Of a stretch of 64,000 bases of DNA, positions 17,200 through 24,612 are shown one piece after another. The notes under the pieces are model-generated. The model was given only the letters and a program-made list of their open reading frames with translations, did not search any database and was not told the DNA's origin. Source of the DNA: Thermocatellispora tengchongensis. Its GTDB lineage: Bacteria > Actinomycetota > Actinomycetes > Streptosporangiales > Streptosporangiaceae. The stretch is taken from contig NZ_JACHGN010000016.1 of NCBI RefSeq assembly GCF_014202315.1, positions 62,001 through 126,000 of the forward strand. Direction: 5' to 3'. Both the position numbers and the translations under genes were made by a program. How positions within the stretch are numbered: the first letter of the stretch is position 1; every line of letters begins with the position of its first letter.

Positions 17200-18478
17200 T
17201 GTTCTTCACGCCGTCGCCGGAGGAGGTGGCGTGGGCCGAACAGCGCACCGGCAGCCCGGAGTCGTGCTTCGCGCTGGTGCTGGCGTTGAAGTGCTTTCAG
17301 AAGATGGCGCGTTTCCCGTCTCCGGACGAGATTCCCGAGGTGGTGATCGACCACGTCCGGCGCTGCCTGGACTTGGCCGAGGATGTCTGGCCGGGCCATG
17401 GGTCCTCCCCGAGCGCGAAGGCGCATCGCAAGCTGGTGCGCCAGCGTCAGGGCGTGAAGTACGACGCGGGCCGGGCCCGGGCGATCGCCGCGGTGGCGAT
17501 CCGGAAGGCGGCCCAGGCCAAGAACAACCCGGCGGACCTGATCAACGTGGCGATCGAGGAGTTGCTCCGGCTCCGGCTGGAGCTGCTCGGGTACACGACG
17601 TTGGAGGACCTGGCCACCAGCATCCGCGCCGAGGTGAACGCCACCATCTTCGCCACGATCGTGCAGCGGATGGGCGAGGCCGGCCGGGCCCGGATGGAGG
17701 GTCTGCTCGTGGTCGGGCCGGACGGCAAATCGACGTTCAACCGGACACCCAGGGCCAGAACTTTCCGGTCTTCGCCCTGGCCACGTTATTCGGGTTCGAC
17801 CTGATGCCGCGTATCCGCAACTTCAAGGACCTGATCTTCTTCCGCGCTTCGGAGAAGATCGCCTATCCGCACATCGATCAGCTGTTCGGCGAGAGCGGCC
17901 GCCACGTCATTGACTGGAAACTCATCGAAAGGCACTGGGGCGACCTGATGCAGGTGGCGATCTCCATCAGCGAGGGCCGCCTGTCCTCGGCCACGCTGAT
18001 GCGGCGCCTGCGGTCCAACTCCCGCAAGAACCGCATCTACAAGGCCTTCCGTGAGGTCGGCCGCAGCGTGCGCACCGTCGCCCTGCTGCGGTATCTGGCC
18101 GACCCGGCGCTGCGGGCGCGCGTCACCGCGGCGACGAACAAGGTCGCGTCCTACAACGGCTTTTCCAAGTGGCTCGGCTTCGGCGGGGTGCTGGCCGACA
18201 ACGACCCCGAAGAGCAGGAAAAACTGATCAAGTTCAACACGCTGCTGGCCAACCTGGTCGTCTCCCACAACGCCCTGGACATCTCCGACATCGTGCGGCA
18301 GCTGGTCGCCGAGGGCTGGAGCATCACCGCCGATCAGCTCGGCCGGATGGCGCCCTACCTGCGCGCCCACATCAGCCGCTTCGGTGCGTACGCCACCGAC
18401 GACCTACGTCATCGGCCCGATCCGTTCGATCCCCTGCTGAAGGAGGTCGACTTCGCCGACGTCGAGCTGGCCGCTTGA
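17198..18478 (+). pseudogene. Tn3-family transposase with internal deletion
   Basis: The N-terminal ~180 codons (VFFTPSPEEVAWAEQRTG, LALKCFQKMARFPSPDE) are a DUF4158-type DNA-binding start. At about 17743 the frame changes to the transposase C-terminal domain (FPVFALATLFGFDLMPRIRN, FKDLIFFRAS, ending DPFDPLLKEVDFADVELAA). Full enzymes have about 1000 residues; here 427 codons remain, so roughly 550 residues, including the first catalytic Asp, are gone. It belongs to a different Tn3 branch from the intact copy at 24613. It abuts the truncated AraC gene. Confidence 0.88.
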
Positions 18479-18516
18479 TCGCTCGCGCGGGTTGGTGTCA
18501 TGAGCATGCGCAAGCG

Positions 18517-18549
18517 AACGGTGGCCCGCGCGCCGCGCGGGCCACCGTT
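18517..18549. terminator. strong bidirectional hairpin terminator
   Basis: Perfect 16-base inverted repeat (arms AACGGTGGCCCGCGCG and its complement) with one central base, lying between the tnpA remnant and the convergent monooxygenase gene. It has no U-run, as is usual for actinomycete terminators. Confidence 0.7.
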
Positions 18550-18598
18550 GTGGCGCGGGATCCGGCCGGGGCTCAGCCGGGGCGGGCCGGAGTGGAGG

Positions 18599-20128
18599 TC
18601 AGCTCGGGCCGAACCAGGTGGAGAGTGCTTCTCGCAGCGCAGGCGCGGCTGTTGCGGCGGGTTCGTCGAGGGGCGCGGCCCAGGCGATGTGGGCGTCCGG
18701 GCGGATCAGCAGGGCGTCGGCCGGCCGGGTGTCGGTCCTGGCGGTGTGGACGTCGACGCGGTCCTTCCAGTCGTGGGCGGCCTCGCGCAGGTCGGGGCGG
18801 TCGGCGAGGTCGAGCAGGACGGGCCTGGCGGGGTGCATGAGCCGGGCGACGCTGGTCATGCCCTCGTCGGTGTGCAGGGTGAGGTCGGGGGCGAAGGCGC
18901 CGGTCAGTGGGTGGTGGTTGGTGCCGGGCGTGGGGTAGCGCAGGTCGCTTCCGGCGACGAGGGCTCCTATGCGGCGTAGGGGTTGTTCGTCGGTGAGCAG
19001 TTCGGTGAACATCTCGCGCAGGGCTTCGGCGGCCGCGTCGTGGCCGCGGCGCAGGGCGACCTGGGCGCGGGTGTGCAGCATGGTGCGGGCGGAGGCGAGG
19101 TGGCGTTCGGTGTGGTAGGTGTCCAGCAGGCCGAGCGGGGCCCGGCCGTGCAGGTCGGCGGCGAGTTTCCAGGCGAGGTTGACCGCGTCCAGCATCCCGG
19201 TGTTGAGTGCCACGCCGGTGGCGGGGAACAGGTGGGCCGCGTCCCCGGCCAGCAGGATGCGGCCTTTGCGGTAGTGGTCGGCCTGGCGGGCCTTGAAGGT
19301 GAAGCGGGACAGCCGGGTCGTGGCGGCGATCGGCAGGTGCGCGCCGAGCACGCGGTGCACGCTGTCCTGGAGTTCGGTGACGGTCATGGGGACGTCGTCG
19401 TCGTACTCGGTGGTCTCGTCCTCGATGGTGTAGAGGGAGACGCTGGTGGCGCCGGGTGCGGAGCCGAGGCCGAACAGGCCGTGGTCGGTGCGGGTGAATC
19501 CGGCGCGGACCACGCCGAAGCCGGGGACGTCCAGGTCGCCGTTGCCGAGCACGGTCACCGCGGTGGGCAGGGTGACCTGGGCCAGCCGGTTGACCTCCGG
19601 GTAGACGGTGCCCGGAAAGCCGATGCCGGCCCAGTCACGGACGCGGCTGCGGGCGCCGTCGCAGCCCACCAGGTAGCGGGCGGGCACCTGATACGGCCCG
19701 TCCGGGCCGCGCACGTCCACCGTCACCGCCGCGTCGTCCTGGCGGATGCCGGTCACCTCGTGCCCTCGGTGGATTTCGACGTCCAGCTCTGCGGCACGTT
19801 CCTCCAGCAGCCGCTCCAGCTCCTGTTGCGGCAGCGGCAGGGCGTGCATCGGAGGATCGGGGAGCCGGGTGAAGTCCAGGTGCACGCCGCCGAACGGGAA
19901 CCGGGGCGCCGGCGGCGGTCCCGGGCAGGCGGCCTCGAAACGCTCCAGCAGGCCCCGGTAGCGCAGCAGCTCCAGGATCTGCCCGCCCAGGCCGCCGGCC
20001 TTCGGGGTGTCCCGGCGGCGCGGGTGCCGCTCCAGCACCAGCGGCCGCACCCCGGCCAGCCGCAGCTCGGCGGCGAGCATCAGGCCGGTCGGCCCGGCCC
20101 CCACAATGATCACATCGGCGTTCGTCAC
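18599..20128 (-). CDS. FAD-dependent monooxygenase (PheA/TfdB-type aromatic hydroxylase)
   Basis: 509 residues. FAD-binding GxGxxG near the N-terminus (DVIIVGAGPTGLMLAAELRL), the DG motif YLVGCDGARSRVRDW, and the second FAD motif RILLAGDAAHLFPATG. A thioredoxin-like C-terminal domain follows, as in phenol and polyketide hydroxylases. Members hydroxylate aromatics or polyketides, and some inactivate rifamycins; the substrate is not determined here. GTG 20128 follows GAGGAAAG. It is the last gene of a same-strand group with an erythromycin esterase and a Vat-like acetyltransferase. Confidence 0.9.
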   Translation of the reverse strand: MTNADVIIVGAGPTGLMLAAELRLAGVRPLVLERHPRRRDTPKAGGLGGQILELLRYRGLLERFEAACPGPPPAPRFPFGGVHLDFTRLPDPPMHALPLPQQELERLLEERAAELDVEIHRGHEVTGIRQDDAAVTVDVRGPDGPYQVPARYLVGCDGARSRVRDWAGIGFPGTVYPEVNRLAQVTLPTAVTVLGNGDLDVPGFGVVRAGFTRTDHGLFGLGSAPGATSVSLYTIEDETTEYDDDVPMTVTELQDSVHRVLGAHLPIAATTRLSRFTFKARQADHYRKGRILLAGDAAHLFPATGVALNTGMLDAVNLAWKLAADLHGRAPLGLLDTYHTERHLASARTMLHTRAQVALRRGHDAAAEALREMFTELLTDEQPLRRIGALVAGSDLRYPTPGTNHHPLTGAFAPDLTLHTDEGMTSVARLMHPARPVLLDLADRPDLREAAHDWKDRVDVHTARTDTRPADALLIRPDAHIAWAAPLDEPAATAAPALREALSTWFGPS

Positions 20129-20166
20129 TTGTCTGCTTTCCTCGTCATTCCTCGTCATTCGTCGTT

Positions 20167-20202
20167 GTCGCCAGCGTCGCCAGCGTCGCCAGCGTCGTCA
20201 GC
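20167..20202. repeat. short tandem repeat, 4 x 9 bp
   Basis: GTCGCCAGC repeated three times plus GTCGTCAGC, in the 185-base gap upstream of the monooxygenase; a second short repeat (CTCGTCATT twice) lies beside it at about 20142-20160. No gene is seen in this gap. Confidence 0.8.
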
Positions 20203-20343
20203 GTGCGCATGGCGCTATTCCCCGGTCCGCCGATCCCGGGCCCGGCCGATGATCCCCCGGGCGGCTCCGCCGGCATGGTGGTGCGGGCCTGAATCAGGGG
20301 CAGCATGGCGGGATGGGATGGCGACGGGTCACCAGGCGATGTG

Positions 20344-21615
20344 TCAGCTTCCCAGGTCGGCCACGGTCGAGGACGGGGCGGTCAGGACGGCGTCGAAAGC
20401 GTCCAGGACGGGAGTGTGCAGATAGGCGCTCTGGATCCGGTAGCGGTCGGGGCCGGGAGCCTCGCGGGGCGCCTGCCGGAGGTCGGCGATGCTGAGCCCG
20501 AGCCCGGCCTCGGCGAAGGCGGCCTCGACGCTGCCCGGCTCGGGCGGCTGCAGCGGGGTGTCGTCGATGGCGAAGCCGAAGCGGGCGTTCTCGTCGGGGC
20601 GCATGTCGGCGGTGTGCCCGCCGATGCTGGTCAGGGCGAGCGCGACGTAGTCTCCCCCGAGGGCGTGGTGCAGGTGCTGGCCCATCGGCAACCCGGTGAG
20701 CCGGCCGTTGAAGGAGACGGGCGTCTTCTGGATGTGGGCGTTGTGGGCCGGCAGCACGATGCGGGCGCCGGGGCCGGAGCGTCGCAGGTGCCACTGGACG
20801 GATCCGGCCATGTAGACGTCGCGGCCGGAGGTGTCGGCGGTCCAACCGGTGCCGGCGTACAGGCCGGCCATGGCACGGAAACCGTAGTCGGCGTGGCAGG
20901 CGGCCTCCAGGCGGCGCAGCGCGAGGTCGTAGCTGTGCCGGTCACCGCGGGAGACGTACAGCACCTCGACGGCACGGAAACGCAGCAGCAGCCGCATCAG
21001 CAGAGCGCTGAGCGCGTCCTGCTCGGCGGCGGGCAGACGGGTCCAGGCCGGTGCGGCCGAGGCGGCGGACGCGCCGGCGAAGGATCCGGCGATCCGCATC
21101 GCCTGCTCGATGGCCGGCAGGGTCTCGGGGTCGATGTCGCGCAGGTAGTCGGCGACCGGGGCCAGGGCGGGCAGCAGGGAGCCGCCGGCGGCCCGGATGT
21201 CGATGCCGGCGAACCGCATCGGCACCCCGGCGGTGGCGTTGTGCCGGCGCATCCAGCGCAGCGGCTCCTCAACGCCCACCGGGATCGTCGCGTCGAGCAG
21301 GGCCTTCAGGTCGTCGTCGGTGCCCTGGCCCTGGGCCCAGGCGTCCAGGGGGAAGCCCTCGCTGAAGCCGTACTCGAAGGCCAGGACGGTGAAACCGCAG
21401 CGTTCGGCCAGGAAGCGCAGGATGCGCTGCCGCAGGTGCGCGAACTCGGTGATGAAGTGGGAGTTCTCGCCGATCGCGACAACGCGCGCGTCGCCGATGA
21501 GCGCGCGCAGCGGCTCCAGGTCGTCCAGCGGCGCCTCGGGGTCGAGGTGGCCGAGCGGGATGGCGTGCTCGCGCAGCCAGCCGGTGAACGGGTCGAGGTG
21601 GGACGAAGCAGGCAT
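20344..21615 (-). CDS. erythromycin esterase family protein
   Basis: 423 residues of the erythromycin esterase/succinoglycan family (PF05139). The conserved VVAIGENSHFITEFAHLR supplies the Glu and His at the active centre, with a second conserved block PAHNAHIQK and HLHHALGGDYVALAL. Ere enzymes open the macrolide lactone; many actinobacterial homologues are untested. ATG 21615 has no clear Shine-Dalgarno. It is 40 bases downstream of the Vat-like gene on the same strand, suggesting co-transcription. Confidence 0.88.
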   Translation of the reverse strand: MPASSHLDPFTGWLREHAIPLGHLDPEAPLDDLEPLRALIGDARVVAIGENSHFITEFAHLRQRILRFLAERCGFTVLAFEYGFSEGFPLDAWAQGQGTDDDLKALLDATIPVGVEEPLRWMRRHNATAGVPMRFAGIDIRAAGGSLLPALAPVADYLRDIDPETLPAIEQAMRIAGSFAGASAASAAPAWTRLPAAEQDALSALLMRLLLRFRAVEVLYVSRGDRHSYDLALRRLEAACHADYGFRAMAGLYAGTGWTADTSGRDVYMAGSVQWHLRRSGPGARIVLPAHNAHIQKTPVSFNGRLTGLPMGQHLHHALGGDYVALALTSIGGHTADMRPDENARFGFAIDDTPLQPPEPGSVEAAFAEAGLGLSIADLRQAPREAPGPDRYRIQSAYLHTPVLDAFDAVLTAPSSTVADLGS

Positions 21616-21655
21616 GCTGATGAACCGATTCTGTCGTGCTTTGGTACGGGTTGGA

Positions 21656-22312
21656 TCAGAGGTGCGGCAGCGCGGAAGCCGCACGCTCCAGGTCGTCGAC
21701 GCTGCCGGACATGATCGTCCGGACGTGCGCGGTGATGTGCTCCAGCGGCCAGTCCCACCACGCCACCGCCAGGAGCCGGGCGATGTCGGCGTCGCTGTGG
21801 CGGCGGCGGATGAGCCGGGCGGGGTTGCCGCCGACGACGCCGTAGTCGGGCACGTCGTCGACCACCACGGCGCCGGAGGCGATGATCGCGCCGTGCCCGA
21901 TGCGGACGCCGGGCATCACCATGGACCGGTAGCCGAACCACACGTCGTGGCCTACCACGGTGTCACCCCGGCCGGGCAAAGCGCTGATGAGGTCGAAGTG
22001 CTCGGCCCAGGAGCCGCCCATGATCGGGAACGGGAACGTCGAAGGGCCGTCCATGCGGTGGTTGGCGCCGTTCATGATGAACCGCACACCCTCGCCGAGC
22101 GCGCAGAACTTGCCGATGACCAGCTTCTCCGGCCCGTAGTGGTACAGCACGTTGCGGGTCTCGAACGCGGTCGGGTCGTCCGGGTCGTCATAGTAGGAGA
22201 ATTCCCCGACCTCGATCAGCGGCGAGGTGACCAGCGGCTTGAGCAGCACCACTCGGGGCTGGCCGGGCATCGGGTGCACCACGGTCGGATCGGCGGGGAC
22301 CAAGGCTGTCAT
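21656..22312 (-). CDS. Vat/CatB-like xenobiotic acetyltransferase (left-handed beta-helix)
   Basis: 218 residues. Hexapeptide repeats build a left-handed beta-helix (VVGHDVWFGYRSMVMPGVRI, then GHGAIIASGAVV). The loop NGANHRMDGPSTFPF contains the catalytic His of streptogramin A and chloramphenicol acetyltransferases of the CatB/Vat class, and PEKLVIGKFCALGEGVRFI is also typical. Acetyl-CoA is the donor. RBS AGAAAGGAAA lies upstream of ATG 22312. A candidate leader peptide and hairpins precede it (22366-22451), as often seen for ribosome-targeting-antibiotic resistance genes. Confidence 0.9.
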   Translation of the reverse strand: MTALVPADPTVVHPMPGQPRVVLLKPLVTSPLIEVGEFSYYDDPDDPTAFETRNVLYHYGPEKLVIGKFCALGEGVRFIMNGANHRMDGPSTFPFPIMGGSWAEHFDLISALPGRGDTVVGHDVWFGYRSMVMPGVRIGHGAIIASGAVVVDDVPDYGVVGGNPARLIRRRHSDADIARLLAVAWWDWPLEHITAHVRTIMSGSVDDLERAASALPHL

Positions 22313-22365
22313 GAACGGTTTCCTTTCTGCCTGGAGCGAGGTTCGCGGGTTCTGTGTGGAGGATG

Positions 22366-22417
22366 TGAGGCCGTCCGCCGGGCCTCATGATTCACTGCGG
22401 CTTGATCCGGGCCGCAG
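22366..22417 (-). promoter_or_regulatory. paired hairpins in the Vat-like gene leader
   Basis: Two perfect 7-base inverted repeats: CTGCGGC/GCCGCAG (22395-22401 with 22411-22417), inside the last codons of the leader ORF, and TGAGGCC/GGCCTCA (22366-22372 with 22381-22387), just after its stop. The order leader ORF, hairpin, gene suits translational or transcriptional attenuation. Confidence 0.45.
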
Positions 22418-22451
22418 CCAGACGTCGCAGGCCGGGGTCATGGGCACTCAC
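22392..22451 (-). CDS. candidate 19-residue leader peptide
   Basis: GTG at 22451 follows GGGGAG with 6-base spacing and encodes VSAHDPGLRRLAAARIKPQ, ending 79 bases before the Vat-like start. The short length, good RBS and overlap with a hairpin suggest a regulatory leader peptide whose stalled translation would change the RNA fold. No homologue is known to me; it may be fortuitous. Confidence 0.4.
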   Translation of the reverse strand: MSAHDPGLRRLAAARIKPQ

Positions 22452-22514
22452 CGTGGCTCCCCATCAGCGGGGCCTGTGGGTCGTGGCGCCGGTGCGGCGC
22501 CCCTGTGTGTACGC

Positions 22515-22880
22515 CTACGCCCCAGCGGGCGGGACCCATTCGACGAACTGAATCACGATGCCGTTGGGGTCGGTGAGCTGGAAGAGCCGCTCGCCCCAGG
22601 GCTCCTCCCGCAGCGGTGCCGCGATGGGGACGCCTTCGCGGCGCAATCGTTCGTATTCGGCGACGACGTCAGAGATGCCGAAGTAGACCATGACCCCCGC
22701 CGGTCGCTGCTCGCGGACGCTGCCCGGCAGCATCCGGCTGCCGCGCGCCACCAACACGATGTCGGCGCTGTCTGGACGGGTGAGCGTGACGAAGCCTGTG
22801 GCCGCCACCGACTCGTGGAAGCCCAGATGCGTGGTGAAGAAATTGATGGAGGCCGCCAGGTCGTCGACGTTCAGCGACAC
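22515..22880 (-). CDS. VOC family (glyoxalase-like) protein
   Basis: 121 residues from GTG 22880: two beta-alpha-beta-beta-beta halves with DDLAASINFFTTHLGFHES and a C-terminal LTDPNGIVIQFVEW. The frame continues upstream as LHIITSAV, which matches the usual beginning of this family. A GGGGAGG ribosome-binding site (22906-22912) lies close to a CTG codon at 22901, not the GTG. So translation may start at a non-standard CTG. Role unknown; upstream of the antibiotic-inactivation group and divergent from the LysR gene. Confidence 0.82.
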   Translation of the reverse strand: MSLNVDDLAASINFFTTHLGFHESVAATGFVTLTRPDSADIVLVARGSRMLPGSVREQRPAGVMVYFGISDVVAEYERLRREGVPIAAPLREEPWGERLFQLTDPNGIVIQFVEWVPPAGA

Positions 22881-23060
22881 GGCCGAGGTGATGATGTGCA
22901 GAGTGCCTCCCCAGAAACGGAAAATCCGGCAGCCCGGCGAGCACCACCAGCCATCGTGATCTCTACGGACGCCCTCCAGCCTGGCCGCAAGCCGGCACCG
23001 GTGACAACTCCGGCTCCGATAAGGTGCCTTAACCTCTCGCTTAACAACGAAAGAGCATGT

Positions 23061-23954
23061 GTGGAGCTGCGGGACATCGAGATCTTCCTAACCCTGGCCG
23101 AGGAACTGCACTTCGGCCGGACCGCCGAGCGGCTGCACGTGACACCTGCCCGTGTCAGTCAGGCGATCAAGAAGCAGGAGCGCCGGATCGGCGCCGCCTT
23201 GTTCGAACGCAACAACCGGGCCGTGGCGCTGACGCCGATCGGCAGGCAGCTCTTCGAGGACCTGCGGCCGATGTACCGGGGCCTGCACGAAAGCCTGGAG
23301 CGCGCCATCCGCGCGGCCGGCGGAAAGACCGAGGTGCTGCGCCTGGGCATGCTCTCCAGCAATGTCCAGGACTTCCGGCCGCTGCTCGACGGGTTCCACG
23401 CCCGGCATCCCGCGTGCGAGGCACAGATCCGCTACGTCGGGTTCGGCGACCCGTTCGGGCCCTTGCGGGCCGGGGAGGTCGACATCCAGATCGCCTGGCT
23501 GCCGGTCAGGGAGGCCGACCTCACCGTCGGGCCACTCGTCCGCGTCGAGCCCGTCGTCCTTGCCGTCGGCGCCGGCCACCGCCTGGCCCAACGGGAAACG
23601 GTGTCGTACGAGGACCTGGCCGACGAGATCGTCATCGGCGGTGCCAAACCCGACTACTGGCGGCAGGCCCTCGTCCCCAGCCACACCCCCGGCGGGCGGC
23701 CGATCCGCGTGGGGCCGGCCGTCACCGCCGAGAGCGAACTGCTGCCGATCCTGTCCAACGGCGAAGCCGTCGCGCTCGTGCATTCCCATGCCAGCCGTTA
23801 CCACTCCCGGCCCGACATCGTCTACATACCGATTCGCGACGCACCTCCAGCACGGTGGGCGCTGCTGTGGCGCACCGCCACCGAAACCGACCTGATCCGC
23901 TCCTTCGCTCACACCGCCCGCCAGGTCGGACCCAGCGTCGCCGGACACGAGTGA
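23061..23954 (+). CDS. LysR family transcriptional regulator
   Basis: 297 residues. N-terminal LysR winged helix (DIEIFLTLAEELHFGRTAER; VTPARVSQAIKKQERRIGA) with the linker helix, then a two-lobed effector domain starting VLRLGMLSSNVQDF. GTG 23061 is the natural start (VELRDIEIF) with GAAAGAG upstream. It is divergent from the VOC gene and the drug-inactivation genes behind it, which it may control; the ligand is unknown. Confidence 0.92.
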   Translation: MELRDIEIFLTLAEELHFGRTAERLHVTPARVSQAIKKQERRIGAALFERNNRAVALTPIGRQLFEDLRPMYRGLHESLERAIRAAGGKTEVLRLGMLSSNVQDFRPLLDGFHARHPACEAQIRYVGFGDPFGPLRAGEVDIQIAWLPVREADLTVGPLVRVEPVVLAVGAGHRLAQRETVSYEDLADEIVIGGAKPDYWRQALVPSHTPGGRPIRVGPAVTAESELLPILSNGEAVALVHSHASRYHSRPDIVYIPIRDAPPARWALLWRTATETDLIRSFAHTARQVGPSVAGHE

Positions 23955-23991
23955 CCTGTGGACAGCCGCTGGCGCTGAGGATGGATCATGA

Positions 23992-24093
23992 TCACGAAGA
24001 TTCCTCAGCTGGTGCCACTTCGTCGTGCAGGCCGCAGACTTTAGAGGCGCGGATACCGAACACGTAGGCGGTCTCGAGCAGCGCGTGTTTCAT
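23992..24093 (-). pseudogene. tyrosine-recombinase-like fragment
   Basis: 33 codons. The stretch LLETAYVFGIRASKVCGL resembles the first catalytic Arg region of tyrosine recombinases (LLxTGLRxSExCxL), but nothing else of the enzyme remains. Its ATG lies in the left arm of an inverted repeat (24084-24115). A recombinase fragment next to clustered repeats suggests a former recombination module; the match is short and not decisive. Confidence 0.35.
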
Positions 24094-24200
24094 AAGCGAC
24101 CGCCTATGAAACACGTGTCGCGGCCGGGCGTGTCCAGGACGCACATCGTTTCATAGGTCGGTGCAAACAGATAGTCATTTGAAACGCTCCCATGAAACAC
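24084..24200. repeat. cluster of TTTCATA/TATGAAA half-sites with an 11-bp inverted repeat
   Basis: CGTGTTTCATA (24084-24094) and TATGAAACACG (24105-24115) form a perfect 11-base inverted repeat around 10 bases. Further half-sites are GTTTCATA (24148-24155), TTTGAAACG (24178-24186) and CATGAAACAC (24191-24200). Five related half-sites in 117 bases is the layout of a resolution site or a multi-operator. Confidence 0.6.
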
Positions 24201-24231
24201 TTCCGGGGGGCGCGACGACGACTACCTCTGT

Positions 24232-24483
24232 GTGGAGGCCCACGCCTGTCCGATGACCTCCTGCGCCGCCCCTGCCGGCTCGCCCTGCCGGACCGGCAAG
24301 GGCAAGGTGGCCGTCCAGTACCACACCGCCCGCTTCCGGCTCGTGCCTGCGCTCGCCAAGACGCTCACCGTGGCGACCCCGGCCGTCCGCAAGCCGGGCA
24401 CGCTCTGGATCGAACTGCCCCGTCCGACCGCGCCCGGCGCAGAACCGGGGGTCGAGCAGCAATGGAACGGCCAGTGGCGTTAG
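24232..24483 (+). pseudogene. zinc-finger protein cut by the Tn3 transposon
   Basis: The reading frame gives ACPMTSCAAPAGSPCRTGKG and AVQYHTARFRLVPALAKTLT, a small actinobacterial zinc-finger family (C-x3-C...GxPC...YHTARF) often found near mobile elements. From about 24447 the codons are those of the transposon's left inverted repeat, so the natural C-terminus is lost. Upstream the frame meets a stop shortly before 24200 and no ATG is available, so the 5' end is also doubtful. GTG 24232 is only the first possible start. Confidence 0.5.
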
Positions 24484-24485
24484 CA
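24448..24485 (+). repeat. left terminal inverted repeat of the Tn3 transposon
   Basis: Starts GGGGTCGAGCAGCAATGG and ends in GTGGCGTTAGCA. Only four positions differ from the right repeat (positions 6, 16, 17 and 38). Confidence 0.85.
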
Positions 24486-24612
24486 AGGCGGCGGTGCGCG
24501 GCTTACCGCCACTCGTCGTTCCAATCCGGGTGGAGCGTCGAATAGGCAAGCATCTTGTAACGGTTCCATCGCTCTAGGTGATCCGTCTGCCGGTTGGCCC
24601 TACTTTGCGGGC

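Noticed and set aside
20167-20202. Tandem repeat considered as a CRISPR-like or iteron array
   Set aside because: Units are only 9 bp, contiguous and without spacers, and no cas or replication gene is near.
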